From Methylophaga sp. (lineage in GTDB: Bacteria; Pseudomonadota; Gammaproteobacteria; Nitrosococcales; Methylophagaceae): DNA of 64,000 bases. This document shows, in pieces, positions 37,598 to 46,641 of the stretch. The notes under the pieces were generated by a model, which saw only the letters and a list, made by a program, of their open reading frames with translations, searched no databases and was not told where the DNA came from. Positions within the stretch are counted from its first letter, which is position 1. Every line of letters begins with the position of its first letter. Made by a program: the position numbers and the translations under genes. Where the stretch lies: positions 18,336 to 82,335 of the forward strand of contig NVVW01000010.1 of NCBI GenBank assembly GCA_002733505.1, written 5' to 3'.

Positions 37598-39190
37598 GTG
37601 CGCCCGCAATCACCTGGTAGCGATATTTCTGCTTGGCGAGAATTGACCGCCTTTTCAGCGTATCGGATTTTTCTATCTGTTGCACTGTTTGTTGTTTTCT
37701 ACCTTAAGCTACCGCCGGAATTTCTAGGCGAGCAATCCCCCCATTTATACAAAATAATTAGTACGTTATATTTGTTTGTGGCAGCCCTCTTTATGGTGCT
37801 GGCATTGCAGCGTAGAACCACATTTGTCACGCAAGCAACAATACAATTACTTGTTGATGTTGTTATTTTAACCTTGCTGTTACACGCCAGTGGTGGTTTA
37901 GGCACGGGTTTCGGTGGTTTATTGATTGTCGTTGTTGTTGCGGGTGGTGCACTGATTCCTGGGCGACTATCTTTGTTTGTCGCGGCAGTAGCAACAGTAT
38001 TGCTCTTAGCTGAAGCTTTGCTGACAGCCCTTAATGGTGGCACCATTGAGTACAGCCAAGTGGGCATGCTCGGCGCTACTTTCTTTATTACAGCGCTATT
38101 AGCACAAATATTAGGCAGTCGTATTAGAAAAACGGAGCGATTAGTAGAGCAACACGCGGAAGATGCAAATAGATTAAGCCTATTAAATCAACATATTATT
38201 GAAAGGTTACATGTTGGGGTGATGATTGTTGATAAAGATAATATTGTTTATTCGACCAACAAGTCAGCTCAAGTTTTATTAGGTGTGACAGAAGCTATTA
38301 ATGGCGAGCATATATCAGAGCAGTTGCCTGAATTATTCGGTCAATTAGGCAATTGGCGTCAAGGTAGAGTAGGGGTGGTGGGTGAGTTCCAACCGCAACC
38401 AGGTTTTGCAGAAATATTACCTCAAATGATCGCCTTAGAAGAGGGTGACACCTTGATTTTTTTAACGGATACTACTGAGCTAACACAGCAAGCTCAGCAA
38501 ATGAAGTTAGCGTCACTTGGGCATATGGCGGCAAGTATTGCTCATGAAGTTCGAAATCCATTAGGGGCTATTAATCATGCGGCTGAATTATTGGCCGAAG
38601 CAGAAGTTGCAGAAAAAGACCAAAAATTATTAACGATAATTCAGCGGCAAAGTCTTAGAGTAAATGGTATTATTGACGCGGTATTACAGCTAGGAAGACG
38701 TAAGATCCTAAATAAATCAACATTTGTTCTAGCGCCTTGGTTGGAACAGTTTATAGAAGAATTTAAGCACAATGAACGTATTACTGAAGGTGCGATACAG
38801 CTAAAACTTGCATCTGTTCTTACACAGGTTAGGGTAGATCAAGAGCAATTAAGACAGATCATGGTTAACTTATGCAGCAATGCTTGGCATTATTCTGATA
38901 GAACGTCTGCGGATGAGACGAGACCGCAAATATTGATCCGTATGCGTAAAATAAATAACGAAATATTGATTGAGGTTATAGATAATGGTCCTGGTGTTTC
39001 GGAAACAGCATTACCTCAGCTGTTTGAGCCTTTTCAATCAGAACGCACAGGTGGAATTGGTCTGGGTTTATTCCTTGCCCGTGAAATGGCATTAGCAAAT
39101 GGCATAAGATTGGATTATATAACGACAGAAGGTAACTATGGCGGATACTTTAGGGTGACGTTCAATTCTGAATTAAAAGGAAAAATGTGA
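37598..39190 (+). CDS. pilS: Sensor histidine kinase PilS
   Basis: Kinase of the PilS-PilR pair controlling type IV pilin transcription through sigma-54. The GTG at 37598 is chosen because AAGGTGA lies about six bases upstream; the frame opens earlier at 37532 inside the previous gene. The 530-residue protein has six N-terminal membrane segments, a PAS domain near 200-290, H316 in IAHEVRNP and an ATPase domain with NGPGVS and GGIGLGLFLA. Its end overlaps the pilR start (TGATG). Confidence 0.9.
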   Translation: MRPQSPGSDISAWRELTAFSAYRIFLSVALFVVFYLKLPPEFLGEQSPHLYKIISTLYLFVAALFMVLALQRRTTFVTQATIQLLVDVVILTLLLHASGGLGTGFGGLLIVVVVAGGALIPGRLSLFVAAVATVLLLAEALLTALNGGTIEYSQVGMLGATFFITALLAQILGSRIRKTERLVEQHAEDANRLSLLNQHIIERLHVGVMIVDKDNIVYSTNKSAQVLLGVTEAINGEHISEQLPELFGQLGNWRQGRVGVVGEFQPQPGFAEILPQMIALEEGDTLIFLTDTTELTQQAQQMKLASLGHMAASIAHEVRNPLGAINHAAELLAEAEVAEKDQKLLTIIQRQSLRVNGIIDAVLQLGRRKILNKSTFVLAPWLEQFIEEFKHNERITEGAIQLKLASVLTQVRVDQEQLRQIMVNLCSNAWHYSDRTSADETRPQILIRMRKINNEILIEVIDNGPGVSETALPQLFEPFQSERTGGIGLGLFLAREMALANGIRLDYITTEGNYGGYFRVTFNSELKGKM

Positions 39191-40551
39191 TGCGGCCCCA
39201 AGCACTTATTATTGATGATGAGCCTGATATTTTAGATTTATTGCTGATGACATTGGAAACGATGGGCGTTGATTGTCGTACAGCTGAAAATATCGCTCAG
39301 GCACACAAAGCGCTGCAAGAACAAGTGTTTGATATTTGTTTAACGGATATGCGCTTGCCTGATGGTGATGGCATTGATTTAGTGAAAATAATGCAGCGAG
39401 ACTATCCTCAAACCCCCGTTGCTATGATCACTGCACATGGCAGTATGGAGCTTGCTGTCGAGGCGTTGAAGGCGGGCGCATTTGATTTTGTATCTAAACC
39501 GCTAAAGCTAAAAGTATTGCGAGACTTGGTGGAGACAGCCATTAGATTATCAAAAAAGACGGATAATTCACTTACAGAGCAAACTGTTGCAGACAAGAAA
39601 CTATTAGGTGAAACAGCAGCGATACGTGATGTGAAGAATAAGATTGCTAAATTAGCGCGCAGCCAGGCTCCTGTTTATATCAGTGGTGAGTCGGGTACAG
39701 GTAAGGAATTAGTTGCACGTCTTATCCATGAACAAAGTGCACGTTCAGAAGCTGCTTTTATACCGGTAAACTGTGGCGCAATTCCTGCTGATCTGGTTGA
39801 AAGTGAATTTTTTGGTCACAAGAAAGGATCGTTTACCGGTGCCATAGCCGATAAAGAAGGCTTATTTCAAGCCGCCAATAAGGGCACGTTATTTTTAGAT
39901 GAGATCGCTGATTTGCCGCTTGCCATTCAAGTTAAACTATTGCGTGCAATACAAGAAAAAGCGGTGCGCCCTGTAGGTGGCAATGAAGAAATAGCGGTTG
40001 ATGTGCGTATTTTGTGCGCAACGCATAATAATTTAGCCGAAAAAGTAAGGCAAGGTCAATTTAGAGAAGATCTTTACTATCGTGTAAACGTGATTGAGCT
40101 TAATGTACCTCCACTGCGAGAACGTAAAGAAGATATTGCTATTTTGGCAAAACATATTATTGATCAAATGGCAGAACGTCACCAGCGAGAAATACCTTCA
40201 ATATCAGATGATGCACTGACCGTTTTAAGTCAGCATTCATTTCCGGGTAATGTTCGAGAGCTTGAGAATGTATTAGAGCGAGCAATGACATGGATGGAGG
40301 GAGATGAAATTACTGCGGATGATCTTGTCTTAACGGAAACCACAGTTGCATCGGAAGGATCTGCAACAATGGAAGAGTCAAAAATACCACCATCAGCAAT
40401 AAATCTAGGAGGGCAGCTTGAAGATCAAGAGCGATTATTGATTACTCAGGCATTAGAATCTACACGCTGGAATAAAACGGCTGCCGCAAAAAAATTAGGG
40501 ATCACTTTTCGTGCTTTGCGATATAAGTTGAAAAAACTAAATTTGGAATAA
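39190..40551 (+). CDS. pilR: Sigma-54-dependent response regulator PilR
   Basis: NtrC-type activator of 453 residues. The receiver has D53 in LTDMRLPDGDG. The AAA+ domain has Walker A GESGTGKE at 166-173 and the sigma-54 contact loop GSFTGA at 213-218 (Ser in place of the common Ala, as in PilR relatives). The C-terminal Fis-type helix-turn-helix reads NKTAAAKKLGITFRALRYK. The ATG at 39190 shares its A with the pilS stop. Its pilin target genes are not in the window. Confidence 0.93.
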   Translation: MRPQALIIDDEPDILDLLLMTLETMGVDCRTAENIAQAHKALQEQVFDICLTDMRLPDGDGIDLVKIMQRDYPQTPVAMITAHGSMELAVEALKAGAFDFVSKPLKLKVLRDLVETAIRLSKKTDNSLTEQTVADKKLLGETAAIRDVKNKIAKLARSQAPVYISGESGTGKELVARLIHEQSARSEAAFIPVNCGAIPADLVESEFFGHKKGSFTGAIADKEGLFQAANKGTLFLDEIADLPLAIQVKLLRAIQEKAVRPVGGNEEIAVDVRILCATHNNLAEKVRQGQFREDLYYRVNVIELNVPPLRERKEDIAILAKHIIDQMAERHQREIPSISDDALTVLSQHSFPGNVRELENVLERAMTWMEGDEITADDLVLTETTVASEGSATMEESKIPPSAINLGGQLEDQERLLITQALESTRWNKTAAAKKLGITFRALRYKLKKLNLE

Positions 40552-40557
40552 TAGCTG

Positions 40558-40652
40558 TATACCCATAATTATTGAAACTGCATGATTCAGCAAGTGTTCT
40601 GGGCATAAACGTATTGTCTCCATGGATGGGAGTGTAGGCAAGAAATGTAGAG
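40558..40652. repeat. Intergenic repeat element, left-hand part (copy B)
   Basis: Starts with TATACCCATAATTATTGAA, close to the left inverted end of the copy at 62463-62641. It contains a 31-bp stretch (40617-40647, starting TCTCCATGGATGGG) identical to 41736-41766. It fills the gap between pilR and the end of ygfZ. Confidence 0.75.
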
Positions 40653-40661
40653 CCAATAAAT

Positions 40662-41597
40662 TTATTCAGCACTATTAATCACAGTTGAAGGCTCAACCTT
40701 TATAGCCGTACCATCGTTAAGTAAAAGTGCAGTAGAGCTTGCCGCTAATTTCAGGCTGAGTAATAGCTTAACCGTTTTCTCGATAAGCTGAACTGATACT
40801 ATATGACCTGCAATAGTGCCATTTTGTGTTGTTATTTGATCGGCGATATTAGGCAGCTGATTTGTTTTTGCTTCGGCAATAAAAAGTCTGCGACTAGCTT
40901 TGCCCAGATAATGTAAACGTGCAACCACTTCTTGGCCTGGATAACAGCCCTTGCTAAAACTAACACCGCCTATCAAATCAAGGTTCACTTGTTGGGGAGT
41001 AAATTTTTCTTTGCTTTGCGGCCAAATCATGGGCAGTCCTACTTCAATATCTAATTGCTCCCAGCTATTTTTTGGGGCTAATTGTATGCCTTGTTGCTTG
41101 AATTCACTGATGAGAACCGCAAGTTTATGTTGTTCGCAGATAAATATAAAACGATTGCCATCAATAGGATGTACTATGCTTTGAATGTTGATTGTTGAGG
41201 TATGGCTAGTGGTAATGGTGCCCATGCAGAATAATTGTTCACTTTCATCGCTAATCGTCACCTTTGAGCGTAGTATATACATGCTAAGTCGTTGCTGTAA
41301 TAAATTGCACATGTTCTTCGGTAAAAGGATTTGATAGCCATCATTTAGGCGAACGAGGAGGAATAAAGCAAACAAACGCCCTTTAACATTACAAAAACCA
41401 CTGAGTTGAGCCTGGTTAACAGCCAATACCGCCACATCATTGGTGAGTAAGTTTTGTAAAAAAGACTCAGCATCATCACCACTTACTTGCAATACTCCCA
41501 TTTCATCTAATGGTGCAAAGTAGTTATTTGATTGTAAATCAACGTTACCAGAAAGCATGGCTTGCTGTTGTAATAAATCTTGCCAAAAATCAGTCAT
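40662..41597 (-). CDS. ygfZ: tRNA-modifying/iron-sulfur assembly factor YgfZ
   Basis: Folate-binding protein of the GcvT-like family that supports iron-sulfur enzymes such as MiaB. The 311-residue product carries the YgfZ signature KGCYPGQEVVARLHYLG and the N-terminal LLTNDV segment. Length is typical. It lies between two repeat copies, converging with pilR and diverging from ygfX. Confidence 0.92.
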   Translation of the reverse strand: MTDFWQDLLQQQAMLSGNVDLQSNNYFAPLDEMGVLQVSGDDAESFLQNLLTNDVAVLAVNQAQLSGFCNVKGRLFALFLLVRLNDGYQILLPKNMCNLLQQRLSMYILRSKVTISDESEQLFCMGTITTSHTSTINIQSIVHPIDGNRFIFICEQHKLAVLISEFKQQGIQLAPKNSWEQLDIEVGLPMIWPQSKEKFTPQQVNLDLIGGVSFSKGCYPGQEVVARLHYLGKASRRLFIAEAKTNQLPNIADQITTQNGTIAGHIVSVQLIEKTVKLLLSLKLAASSTALLLNDGTAIKVEPSTVINSAE

Positions 41598-41679
41598 AAA
41601 TAGTGTTTCAGTGTGAAAGTGAATTACACTATTGTAGCTGACTTAACGAGGAAAGGGAGCTTTATACTCGTGTCCTTTC

Positions 41680-41938
41680 AAAGTGCCCGTAATGGATGGG
41701 GTAGCAAGGCATAATAGTAATGGAATAGTCGCTTATCTCCATGGATGGGAGTGTAGGCAAGAAATGCAGGAGCACAACATGTCTAGTTTCAGGCTTTGTA
41801 ACGACAAATATAATGATTTATCCTCTTGCCCTGCGGGAGATTATCGCGAATGCCAGCACCGCTTTGCCTACACATTGCGCCTTGTTCTGACCTTCGTGCT
41901 AAACTCTGAAACCTGCATCTTCAAGTAGTTTGAGTATA
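41680..41938. repeat. Intergenic repeat element, near full-length (copy C)
   Basis: Fills most of the 342-base gap between ygfZ and ygfX. The left part (41736-41766) is identical over 31 bases to copy B. The right part (about 41850-41938) matches copy A (CACATTGCGCCTTGTTCTGA, GACCTTCGTGCTAAACTCTG, CATCTTCAAGTAGTTTGAGTAT) but lacks about 30 internal bases. An 81-codon frame at 41683-41928 is not believed to be a gene. No sdhE-like sequence is present. Confidence 0.75.
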
Positions 41939-41939
41939 A

Positions 41940-42380
41940 ATGATAAAAAAGCATTTTAGTATTGCGATGGGGCGGTCTAAATGGCTACTATTCTATTTGA
42001 TCATTGCTCATGGGTTAATGCTAGCGATGATAATGACCTTATTACCCAATGTTTGGTTATCATTGTTAGTGGCAATAATAATATCAGCTAGCTTTATTTA
42101 TTATTGCCAGCGGCATCAGTGGCTAAAAAGTAATCGAGCAATTATCAGGGCTGAGCGCGACACCAAGGGGCGATGGCAGCTTTTTCATTCTGACAATACA
42201 TCAAAAGGAAAACTCAGTTTAAAGCAGTGTGTAGTCACATCAAAGTTAGTGATTTTATATCTATCAGGCGCATCATTTTGGGAAAGCCGAGCAATCATAA
42301 TTATTGCCGATGCAACAGATCCTGAGTTATTTCGCCAGTTACGAGTCTATTTACGTGATCCTAAGACTTTCCCGCAATGA
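41940..42380 (+). CDS. ygfX: YgfX family membrane protein
   Basis: 146-residue protein with two adjacent N-terminal membrane segments (about 12-55) and a basic soluble domain containing GRWQLF and LSGASFWESR, fitting the YgfX (CptA) family. In many gammaproteobacteria ygfX lies beside sdhE, ygfZ and nadB. Here ygfZ and nadB are present but sdhE is not seen. It starts directly at the end of a repeat element, with no clear ribosome site, and overlaps the nadB end by 20 bases tail to tail. Confidence 0.8.
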   Translation: MIKKHFSIAMGRSKWLLFYLIIAHGLMLAMIMTLLPNVWLSLLVAIIISASFIYYCQRHQWLKSNRAIIRAERDTKGRWQLFHSDNTSKGKLSLKQCVVTSKLVILYLSGASFWESRAIIIIADATDPELFRQLRVYLRDPKTFPQ

Positions 42381-43962
42381 TGGTATCTTGCGGGGGCTGT
42401 GACTCATTGGGTTCAGGGTAATCTAATGTGTAATGTAAACCACGACTTTCTTTTCGTAACAGTGCAGAACTAATAATTAGTTCAGCAATTTCAGCAAGGT
42501 TTCGTAATTCTAACAAATCACTGCTAATGCGGTGCTGGGTATAATAATCAGCAATTTCTTGTTGTAATAATTGTAGTCGTCTCTGTGCTTTATAAAGCCG
42601 TTCGTCACTGCGTACGATGCCCACATAATCCCACATAAACCGACGTAACTCATCCCAGTTATGGCTTACCGAGATTACTTCGCGTGCCGGGCGGACACGG
42701 CTGGCATCCCACGCAGGAATCACAGGCATATCGGTGGTTAAAGGCAGCTGTAGTTTAATGTGGTCGGCTGCTGATCGAGCAAAAACAATACATTCTAATA
42801 ATGAATTACTTGCCATACGATTTGCACCATGTAAGCCGGTGTGAGCCGTTTCACCAATGGCATAAAGCCCTGCTATATCCGTTTGGCCATGCAGATCGGT
42901 AATTATTCCACCGCAGGTATAATGTGCAGCTGGCACAACAGGAATAGAATCTTGCGTCATATCAATGCCAAAATCTAAACACCGTTGGTGGATAGTAGGA
43001 AAGTGTTCTTCAATAAACTGTTTCGGTTGATGGCGGATATCCAGATAAACACAATCATCACCTAAACGTTTCATTTCATGGTCAATGGCACGGGCGACAA
43101 TATCTCTAGGTGCTAGCTCGGCCTGCGGGTGGAATTTATCCATAAACTGTGTGCCGTCGGCTAGCAATAACTTCGCACCTTCACCGCGCAAGGCTTCACT
43201 AATCAAAAATGATTTAGCTTTAGGGTGATATAAACAGGTGGGATGAAATTGAATAAATTCCATATTAGCGACTCGGCAACCCGCTCGCCAACCCATTGCG
43301 ATACCATCACCAGTGGATACATCGGGATTACTGGTATAAAGATAAACCTTTCCTGCTCCCCCGGTTGCTAATACTGTTATCGGCGCGATAAAACTAACGG
43401 GCGTATCAGTTTTAATATCGAGTGCATAGCAGCCTAGGCATTGATTGTCTGCTTGACCTAATTGCTTACGACTAGTAATTAAATCGATACTAATATGGTA
43501 AGGGAATAGCTCAATATTAGGATGAGATTGTGCTTTAGCCAGCAAGCTTGTTTCAACTTCACGCCCCGTTGCATCTGCTGCATGAATAACTCTACGGTGG
43601 CTATGGCCGCCTTCTTGAGTAAGATGATATGTTTCAGAAGTGACGCCATCTTTAGTGAAAGAAACACCTTGCTCGATTAACCACTCAATATTTTCACGTG
43701 CTTTTTCAACGGTGAATCGCACGGCTTCTTCATTACATAAACCCGCACCAGAAAGTAAGGTGTCACTAATATGTGATTGCACCGAATCAGCTTGGTCAAG
43801 CACAACAGAAATACCGCCTTGTGCGTATAATGAAGCACCTTCTTGTAATTGGTCTTTTGATAATACTGCCACGCGTGCGTGGTCGGCTAAATGTAATGCA
43901 TGAGCCAACCCAGCTACACCGCTACCGATAATAAGTACATCAAAGTGATAAGTTGAAGTCAT
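42361..43962 (-). CDS. nadB: L-aspartate oxidase
   Basis: FAD enzyme oxidising L-aspartate to iminoaspartate, the first step of de novo NAD synthesis. The 533-residue protein has the N-terminal dinucleotide motif LIIGSGVAGL, LYAQGGISVV, the HTGLHGANRMASNSLLE flavin segment, and an Arg-rich helical C-terminus. Length is standard. It is divergent from rpoE, the usual arrangement in this class. Confidence 0.95.
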   Translation of the reverse strand: MTSTYHFDVLIIGSGVAGLAHALHLADHARVAVLSKDQLQEGASLYAQGGISVVLDQADSVQSHISDTLLSGAGLCNEEAVRFTVEKARENIEWLIEQGVSFTKDGVTSETYHLTQEGGHSHRRVIHAADATGREVETSLLAKAQSHPNIELFPYHISIDLITSRKQLGQADNQCLGCYALDIKTDTPVSFIAPITVLATGGAGKVYLYTSNPDVSTGDGIAMGWRAGCRVANMEFIQFHPTCLYHPKAKSFLISEALRGEGAKLLLADGTQFMDKFHPQAELAPRDIVARAIDHEMKRLGDDCVYLDIRHQPKQFIEEHFPTIHQRCLDFGIDMTQDSIPVVPAAHYTCGGIITDLHGQTDIAGLYAIGETAHTGLHGANRMASNSLLECIVFARSAADHIKLQLPLTTDMPVIPAWDASRVRPAREVISVSHNWDELRRFMWDYVGIVRSDERLYKAQRRLQLLQQEIADYYTQHRISSDLLELRNLAEIAELIISSALLRKESRGLHYTLDYPEPNESQPPQDTIIAGKS

Positions 43963-44009
43963 AATAAGGATTAATTAATTTAAGGTTTAGTATATTTTGC
44001 ACTGTTTAA

Positions 44010-44038
44010 GGAACAAAATTCAATCATTATGGTCAATC
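44010..44038 (+). promoter_or_regulatory. Candidate sigma-E-type promoter of rpoE
   Basis: GGAACA at 44010-44015 resembles the GGAACTT -35 of sigma-E, and GTCAATC at 44032-44038 resembles its -10, about 16 bases apart. It lies ~55-80 bases before rpoE. Autoregulation is common for rpoE operons. The match is partial. Confidence 0.35.
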
Positions 44039-44090
44039 AGTTAATAGATAAATATAATCTCCGGCAGTTCGGAGCGAGCCGGAATACAGG

Positions 44091-44666
44091 ATGAACGTGG
44101 ATTTAGAGCTAGTACAGCGTGTACAGGCAGGTGATAAAAAAGCATTTGATGTGTTGATTATGAAATATCAACAGCGGATTGTGCATGTTATTACCGGCTT
44201 TGTTCACGATCCAGTCGAGGCATTAGATGTGGCACAAGAAGCATTTATAAAAGCGTATCGTGCGATCCCCAATTTTCGGGGAGATAGCGCATTTTATACT
44301 TGGCTGTATCGTATTGCGATTAACACGGCGAAGAATTATTTAACAGCAAGATCTCGAAGACCACCGGCCAGTGATGTCGATGCGATGGATGCAACCAATT
44401 ATTACGATGCCCCCGAGCTTAAAGAGTTTGAAACGCCCGAAACCAAGATGATGAGTGACGATCTTGAACAAGGTATCCATCAGGCTATTGAGGCATTGCC
44501 AGAAGATACGGCAACCGCGATTAAATTACGAGAGTTTGAAGGCATGAGTTATGAAGAAATCGCAGAGGTAATGGAGTGCCCAATTGGCACGGTTCGGTCA
44601 CGAATTTTTCGTGCACGTGAGGCAATAGAATTACAAATACAACAAATAATGGGTGAAGGGGAATGA
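44091..44666 (+). CDS. rpoE: RNA polymerase sigma-E factor (RpoE/AlgU)
   Basis: ECF sigma factor for envelope stress. The 191-residue protein has region 2 with DVAQEAFIKAYRAIPNFRG and FYTWLYRIAINTAKNYL, and region 4 with LREFEGMSYEEIAEVMECPIGTVRSRIFRAREAI split by a short linker. First gene of rpoE-rseA-rseB-rseC-mucD; it overlaps rseA by four bases. Confidence 0.96.
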   Translation: MNVDLELVQRVQAGDKKAFDVLIMKYQQRIVHVITGFVHDPVEALDVAQEAFIKAYRAIPNFRGDSAFYTWLYRIAINTAKNYLTARSRRPPASDVDAMDATNYYDAPELKEFETPETKMMSDDLEQGIHQAIEALPEDTATAIKLREFEGMSYEEIAEVMECPIGTVRSRIFRAREAIELQIQQIMGEGE

Positions 44667-45223
44667 CAATGAATCATAATGAACTATTGTCTGCGTTAGT
44701 TGATGGTGAATTACATGGTAGTGAATTAGATCAAGCCTTGCGAGTTTTAGCTGAAAATAAGTTGGCAACAGCCCAATTTCAGCGTTATCAACAAACACAA
44801 GATGTATTAAAAGGCTACGCTGAGCGAGGCCTGAGTTCTCACTTAGTGAATAGAATATCGCTTGCATTAGAAAATGAGCCGGTTTATTCACAGCAAACAA
44901 GCCAACCCAAAGCTGAAGTGATTACTTTGCCCACACCATTTTGGAAGCAAATGACAGGTTTAGCAGTGGCGGCATCGGTAGGGGCTTTAGCAGTAGTTGG
45001 CGTTATGACACAACCCCAAAACAATTTAGTTACTAACAGCCCGATGGCGGCTATTGACACACCTACTGCAGTTATAACCGTTGCTCAAGCAGGTGAACGC
45101 TGGATCGTTGACGCGCCCGAAATAGAATATAGGCTTAATAACTATTTATTAGAACACAATGAACAAACGGGATCATCGGGGGTGTTTTCTTATGCCCGTG
45201 TCGTCTCTTATGGTGCGGAGTAA
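44663..45223 (+). CDS. rseA: Anti-sigma-E factor RseA/MucA
   Basis: Inner-membrane protein that holds RpoE inactive. The 186-residue product has the cytosolic anti-sigma segment ELLSALVDGELHGSELDQ, one membrane helix at about 96-115 and a periplasmic tail. Start is ATG 44663 (ATGA overlap with rpoE) or ATG 44669. It would be cut by DegS- and RseP-type proteases, which lie outside the window. Confidence 0.92.
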   Translation: MTMNHNELLSALVDGELHGSELDQALRVLAENKLATAQFQRYQQTQDVLKGYAERGLSSHLVNRISLALENEPVYSQQTSQPKAEVITLPTPFWKQMTGLAVAASVGALAVVGVMTQPQNNLVTNSPMAAIDTPTAVITVAQAGERWIVDAPEIEYRLNNYLLEHNEQTGSSGVFSYARVVSYGAE

Positions 45224-45230
45224 TAGCTGA

Positions 45231-46205
45231 ATGCCAATGCCAATGTCAATGAAAGTTGTTTTAAGTTTTTGTTTGTTGTTACTCGGCATATCCGCTCAAG
45301 CTGATGAGGCCGCGCTTTTGCTAGAGCGCAGCAGTTTAGCTACAAAACAACTTAGCTATAATGGTGTTTTTGCTGTTCAAAAGGCGGAAGATTTGCAATC
45401 AGTACGCATTATTCACCGAGTGGATGAGCAGGGTGTAGTTGAACGGCTAGCATCACTAAGTGGTGTCGAAAGAGAGTTCATTCGCACCAATGATCGCGTA
45501 ACCTGCATTTACCCTGAAGGCCAGCGACCTCAGGTTAATCGACAACCATTGGGGCGTGGCTTTCCTAGTGATTTGATCGTACGCATGAAATCAGCATCCG
45601 AATATTATAACTTAACTCTGGGGCAACAAGGGCGAGTGGCTGCATACCAAGCTCAAGAGCTATTTATGCAACCCATTGATCAATATCGCTACGGTTATCG
45701 TTTGTGGATAGAGAAAGAAAATGCCCTTTTATTGCAAGCTGATCTAATTAGTGAATATGGCAAAGTATTAGAAAAATTTGCATTTTCATCTGTTGTTATC
45801 AATGGTGAAATAACCGATCAGTTGCTACAGCCTCAAATGGTTGGCAATGAAATGACATGGAATCGTAAAGACGCTGAGCCGATGATTGATAATGCGATAC
45901 CGAATGCATCAAAATGGCAGATCACTTGGTTACCTAAAGGTTTTAACTTAACAGGTTATCAACATCGTTTTGCTAGAAATGGCGCACCACTGGAACAACG
46001 AATTTATAGTGATGGATTAAGCTCTGTTTCAGTTTTTATGGAAAAAATGCGTGCGCGCCACGGCCATTTACACGGCGGTTCACAAATGGGTACGGTGAAT
46101 GCTTTTGGTACTATTATAAATTCATATTTTGTGACGGTAGTAGGGGAAGTTCCAGCTCAAACAGTTGAAAAAATAGGCACCGCAATTCAGTATGATGAGG
46201 ATTAA
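45231..46205 (+). CDS. rseB: Periplasmic sigma-E regulator RseB/MucB
   Basis: Binds the periplasmic part of RseA and protects it from proteolysis; senses mislocalised lipoprotein or LPS. The 324-residue product begins with a Met-rich MPMPMSMK, so the start may be any of four ATGs (45231-45249). The signal ends near SAQA. The N-terminal LolA-like domain has YNGVFAVQ, and the C-terminal MucB domain has WQITWLPKGFNLTG. Eight bases separate it from rseA. Confidence 0.93.
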   Translation: MPMPMSMKVVLSFCLLLLGISAQADEAALLLERSSLATKQLSYNGVFAVQKAEDLQSVRIIHRVDEQGVVERLASLSGVEREFIRTNDRVTCIYPEGQRPQVNRQPLGRGFPSDLIVRMKSASEYYNLTLGQQGRVAAYQAQELFMQPIDQYRYGYRLWIEKENALLLQADLISEYGKVLEKFAFSSVVINGEITDQLLQPQMVGNEMTWNRKDAEPMIDNAIPNASKWQITWLPKGFNLTGYQHRFARNGAPLEQRIYSDGLSSVSVFMEKMRARHGHLHGGSQMGTVNAFGTIINSYFVTVVGEVPAQTVEKIGTAIQYDED

Positions 46206-46210
46206 TAGCT

Positions 46211-46624
46211 GTGATTGAACAACAAGCTGTTGTGACCCAGTGCGATGATAAAACTGTTTGGCTGAAAGTGGAGCGACAGTCAACATGTAGTGCTTGTCAG
46301 ATAAAACAAGGCTGTGGAACCGGCCTACTGAGCAATCATGTTGGCAAGCGGTTTTCCGAAATATCGGTTGATAAAACCAGTGATATACATGTCGGCCAAC
46401 AAGTACAACTCACTATTCCTGAGCAATCTTTATTGCAAGGGGCGATGTTAATGTACCTCGCTCCACTAGTATTACTCTTCTTTTTTGCAGCCATAGCAAA
46501 AACGTTAAATTTTAATGAAATTTTTGAAATTTTTTCAGGTTTGAGTGGTCTATTTATTGGGTTTTACTTAGTACGCCTGAGATTGAAAAAACGTAAATAT
46601 GGTGTACAAGCAAAAATAAAATAA
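46211..46624 (+). CDS. rseC: SoxR-reducing/sigma-E positive regulator RseC/MucC
   Basis: Small membrane protein with a cytosolic Cys-rich region. The 137-residue product starts with GTG, has CSACQIKQGCG (the RseC cysteine pattern) and two membrane segments at about 78-120. In Enterobacteria RseC also belongs to the Rsx/Rnf SoxR-reducing system. It lies in the conserved position between rseB and mucD. Confidence 0.9.
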   Translation: MIEQQAVVTQCDDKTVWLKVERQSTCSACQIKQGCGTGLLSNHVGKRFSEISVDKTSDIHVGQQVQLTIPEQSLLQGAMLMYLAPLVLLFFFAAIAKTLNFNEIFEIFSGLSGLFIGFYLVRLRLKKRKYGVQAKIK

Positions 46625-46641
46625 ATTGCAGAGGAACAATA

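Noticed and set aside
41683-41928. 81-codon frame between ygfZ and ygfX
   Set aside because: It lies wholly inside a repeat copy, has no recognisable domain, and lacks SdhE motifs.
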